Positions 61,798 to 64,000 of a stretch of DNA of 64,000 nucleotides are shown in pieces (position 1 is the stretch's first letter; every line of letters begins with the position of its first letter). The stretch spans positions 3,969,501 to 4,033,500 of the forward strand of contig NZ_CP016499.1 of the NCBI RefSeq assembly GCF_001713475.1, read 5' to 3'. The notes beneath the pieces were generated by a model, which had not been told where the DNA came from, searched no databases, and worked only from the letters and a program-made list of their open reading frames with translations. The position numbers and the translations under genes were made by a program. The DNA is from Agrobacterium sp. RAC06. GTDB lineage: Bacteria > Pseudomonadota > Alphaproteobacteria > Rhizobiales > Rhizobiaceae.

Positions 61798-62205
61798 ATG
61801 CCCTTCATCAGAACCGCCTTGCCCCTTGGAACCGATGTCCTGCGCAGACGGCACATTGTCGAGGGCATTCACGATGCGCTGGTCGGGGCTATAGGCATGC
61901 CCCAGGACGAACTGTTCAATCTCGTCAGCGAGTATCGCGACGGCGAGTTTTTCTGTGATCGCGGCTTTAACGGTATTGCTCGTTCGGATGCTGTCATCGT
62001 GGTCGAAATCACCATGCGGCGCGGCAGAAGCGACGCCATGAAGCGCGCGCTCTATGCGGCCATCGCACAGAATTTGGAAACGCGGGCCGAGATTTCTCCG
62101 AAAGACATCTTCATCTTCATGCACGAAAATGACTATTCGGACTGGAGCGTCGGCAATGGTGTGTTTGCCATGGAAATCGCCCAGCAACGCGGCACCGATA
62201 TCTGA
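61798..62205 (+). CDS. Tautomerase-family protein
   Basis: This is a 135-residue tautomerase-superfamily protein. The catalytic Pro follows the initiator Met (MPFIRTALP), so after Met removal it is the N-terminal proline. KDIFIFMHENDYSDWSVGNG and the length fit the two-repeat MSAD/Tautomerase_3-like group. It may isomerise keto-enol compounds or act as a small dehalogenase-type hydratase; the substrate is unknown. GAGAGG lies seven bases before the ATG. It is divergent from a LysR regulator and followed by a terminator. Confidence 0.88.
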   Translation: MPFIRTALPLGTDVLRRRHIVEGIHDALVGAIGMPQDELFNLVSEYRDGEFFCDRGFNGIARSDAVIVVEITMRRGRSDAMKRALYAAIAQNLETRAEISPKDIFIFMHENDYSDWSVGNGVFAMEIAQQRGTDI

Positions 62206-62239
62206 CACGAGACTAAAGGTGTTTAGGCTCGCCCATGCG

Positions 62240-62272
62240 CGCTCGCAGTCTTCCGGCTGCGAGCGTTCTCTG
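62240..62272 (+). terminator. Terminator after the tautomerase gene
   Basis: CGCTCGCAG (62240-62248) and CTGCGAGCG (62257-62265) form a perfect 9-bp stem with an 8-base loop, followed by a T-rich stretch. lysS converges from the other side. Confidence 0.78.
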
Positions 62273-62308
62273 TCTTAGGAAAGATCATGGAATCCCGTCT
62301 TGCCCTGA

Positions 62309-63805
62309 TCAGTCAGCCTTGTTGCGGCGGGCCGGGAAGAGGATGACGTCGCGGATCGACGGGGCGTTGGTCAGAAGCATGATCAGGCGGTCGACGCCGA
62401 TGCCGAGGCCGCCGGCGGGCGGCATGCCCTGGTCGATGGCATCGAGGAACTCGTCGTCGAGCTGCTTGTCCTTTTCGCCGCGCGAATGGGCCTGTTCGAG
62501 CTGCTCGACCATTCGCTTGCGCTGCTCTTCCGGGTCGTTGAGTTCGGAAAACGCGTTACCGACTTCCCAGGCGTTGCAATAGGTCTCGAAACGCTCGACG
62601 AGGCGCGGCTCGCCCGGCACTTCCTTGGCGAAGGGCGAGATGTCCTTCGGGAAATGCGTCACATGGGACGGCTGGATCAGCGTGCCCTCGACCTTTTCTT
62701 CGAAGATGAAGGCGAGGCATTCGCCCCAGGTCCAGTCCTTCTCGACGGCAAAGCCGGCGGCCTTGGCGGCGGTGCGGGCTTCCTCGTCGGTCTTCATCGC
62801 GAGGAAGTCGATGCCGGTCGCTTCCTTGACTGCCTCGGGCATCGGCACGCGCTTGAACGGACCCTTGAAGGACAGCGTCTTGTCGCCATAGACAACGTCG
62901 GTCGAGCCGTGGATGGCAACCGCGAGGCTTTCGAACAGGCGCTCGACGAGGCCCATGACGTCGTCATAGTCGGCATAGGCCCAGTAGCATTCCATCATTG
63001 TGAATTCGGGATTGTGGCGGGTCGACACACCTTCGTTGCGGAAGTTGCGGTTGACTTCGAACACCTTGTCGGCAAGGCCCGACACCAGGGTACGCTTGAG
63101 GAACAGTTCCGGCGCGATGCGCAGATACATGTCCATCTTCAGCGTGTTGTGGAAGGTCTTGAACGGGTCTGCGGTCGCCCCGCCATAGACCGTCTGCAGC
63201 ATCGGCGTCTCGACCTCGAGGAAGCCTTCGCCTTCCATGAAGCGGCGCAGACCCGAGATGATCTTGGAGCGCTGCAGGAAGCGGAGCTTGGAATCCTCGT
63301 TGCTCAGGATGTCGAGATGGCGCTTGCGGTAGCGCAGCTCGATGTCGGAGAGACCGTGATACTTCTCCGGCATGGGGAGAAGCGTCTTGGTCAGCATGGT
63401 GATTTCATGGGCATTGATGGTCAGCTCGCCACGCTTCGTACGACGCACCTGGCCCTTGACACCGATGATGTCGCCGAGATCGATCATCGGCAGAAGCGCG
63501 CGGGCTTCTTCCGGGGTCGTGTCCTTGTGGGAGAATATCTGGATCTTGCCCGAGGCGTCATGGATGTCCATGAACATGCCGGAATTGCGCGAGGAATAGA
63601 CGCGACCGGCGACAGTGACGATGTCGTCAGAGGTTTCGTCCAGTTCCAGGCCCGCATATTTCTCGGCGAATTCCGCATTGGTCATCGTGCGGTGGAAATG
63701 CGCCGGATAGACGTCGCCCACCTGTTCGCGCAGCAATGCAAGCTTCTGGCGGCGGACTTCCGTCGGGTCGGAGGAGAGGGCGGTTTCGGTGGTCTGTTCG
63801 GTCAT
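62309..63805 (-). CDS. lysS: Lysyl-tRNA synthetase, class II
   Basis: This is a 498-residue class II enzyme that attaches lysine to its tRNA. The N-terminal OB domain (about residues 55-150) contains VAGRVYSSRNSGMFMDIHD. Catalytic motif 2 is FEVNRNFRNEG with HNPEFTMMECYWAY. Motif 3 is GLGIGVDRLIMLLTNAPSIR, with a C-terminal DVILFPARRN. ATG 63805 has GAGG about ten bases upstream. The length is normal. The gene is followed by no linked gene; a palindromic repeat lies upstream. Confidence 0.97.
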   Translation of the reverse strand: MTEQTTETALSSDPTEVRRQKLALLREQVGDVYPAHFHRTMTNAEFAEKYAGLELDETSDDIVTVAGRVYSSRNSGMFMDIHDASGKIQIFSHKDTTPEEARALLPMIDLGDIIGVKGQVRRTKRGELTINAHEITMLTKTLLPMPEKYHGLSDIELRYRKRHLDILSNEDSKLRFLQRSKIISGLRRFMEGEGFLEVETPMLQTVYGGATADPFKTFHNTLKMDMYLRIAPELFLKRTLVSGLADKVFEVNRNFRNEGVSTRHNPEFTMMECYWAYADYDDVMGLVERLFESLAVAIHGSTDVVYGDKTLSFKGPFKRVPMPEAVKEATGIDFLAMKTDEEARTAAKAAGFAVEKDWTWGECLAFIFEEKVEGTLIQPSHVTHFPKDISPFAKEVPGEPRLVERFETYCNAWEVGNAFSELNDPEEQRKRMVEQLEQAHSRGEKDKQLDDEFLDAIDQGMPPAGGLGIGVDRLIMLLTNAPSIRDVILFPARRNKAD

Positions 63806-63841
63806 CGTGTATTTGCCTCAGGTCGGCCTGGAGTGTGTTTC

Positions 63842-63958
63842 ACCCCCCTCTGTCACTTCGTGACATCTCCCCCACAAGGGTGAGAGTGGTCTCCGCCGGT
63901 TCGGGCTTGCCCGCTCTCCCCCCTTGTGGGGGAGATGCCCGGCAGGGCAGAGGGGGGT
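63842..63958. repeat. GC-rich palindromic intergenic repeat (copy E)
   Basis: ACCCCCCTCTG and CAGAGGGGGGT form the outer arms, and CATCTCCCCCACAAGGG and CCCTTGTGGGGGAGATG the inner arms. The whole element is a palindrome of about 117 bases. Copy A at 22339 repeats its left arm. It lies just upstream of lysS. Confidence 0.8.
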
Positions 63959-64000
63959 AGTTTCTGCGCCACCCGTAGAGGTGGCACTCATTCAAATCAG

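Noticed and set aside
1..64000. tRNA, rRNA, insertion sequence or prophage
   Set aside because: I found no cloverleaf or rRNA-like stretch, no transposase or integrase motif, and no terminal inverted repeats with target duplications.

Overview
The window is about 64 kb of GC-rich chromosomal-type DNA with dense, operon-packed genes. The organism is most likely a member of the Rhizobiaceae (Rhizobium, Agrobacterium or a close relative). Evidence for this: a three-subunit transhydrogenase (pntAA/pntAB/pntB type), an Omp25/RopB-type outer membrane barrel, several ABC importers for amines and peptides, a SitABCD manganese importer with a Mur-like palindrome, and GC-rich palindromic intergenic repeats that resemble the RIME elements of rhizobia. 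I see no rRNA, tRNA, CRISPR array, insertion sequence or prophage. The genus call is inference.

Layout. 0-2.6 kb: end of the NAD(P) transhydrogenase genes and an outer membrane protein. 2.6-6.1 kb: a sugar-acid locus (FAH-type hydrolase, BDH2-like dehydrogenase, IclR regulator, COG3618 lactonase) that matches the last steps of a non-phosphorylative L-fucose-like pathway. 6.1-18.3 kb: a probable eight-gene operon with a polyamine-type ABC importer, a NylB-like serine hydrolase, two tandem YtcJ-like amidohydrolases and a TetR regulator, with an amidase and an M19 dipeptidase running divergently. This looks like uptake and hydrolysis of an amide compound. 18.3-22.2 kb: a lone phnM, acetate kinase and a MaoC-phosphotransacetylase fusion. 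22.4-24.5 kb: a self-processing P1 peptidase and a PAP2 phosphatase. 24.5-31.6 kb: a peptide ABC importer split into two divergent arms, with an M20D amidohydrolase. 31.7-39.5 kb: housekeeping and small genes (nitrilase, CysZ-like protein, endonuclease III, DUF2244, Ada-like methyltransferase, ParDE pair, SorC regulator facing transaldolase, and a frameshifted GFA gene).

39.5-43.6 kb holds the most unusual object: a 1,220-residue protein built almost wholly from about 150 eight-residue repeats. These are organised in a 17-octad (136-residue) super-repeat. 43.6-51 kb: an SH3-type secreted protein and an operon equivalent to E. coli ydcSTUVW (amine importer plus aminobutyraldehyde dehydrogenase) with a LysR regulator. 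51-57.5 kb: a DMT exporter, a two-domain ArsA ATPase without other ars genes, and sitABCD. 57.6-64 kb: a histidine-rich membrane-anchored protein, an M20 peptidase, a LysR/tautomerase divergent pair, and lysS, ending in a palindromic repeat.

The genes fit a soil or plant-associated heterotroph that scavenges amines, amides, peptides and sugar acids. Starts were chosen from Shine-Dalgarno spacing and neighbouring overlaps. No database search was possible, so family names rest on motifs read directly from the translations.
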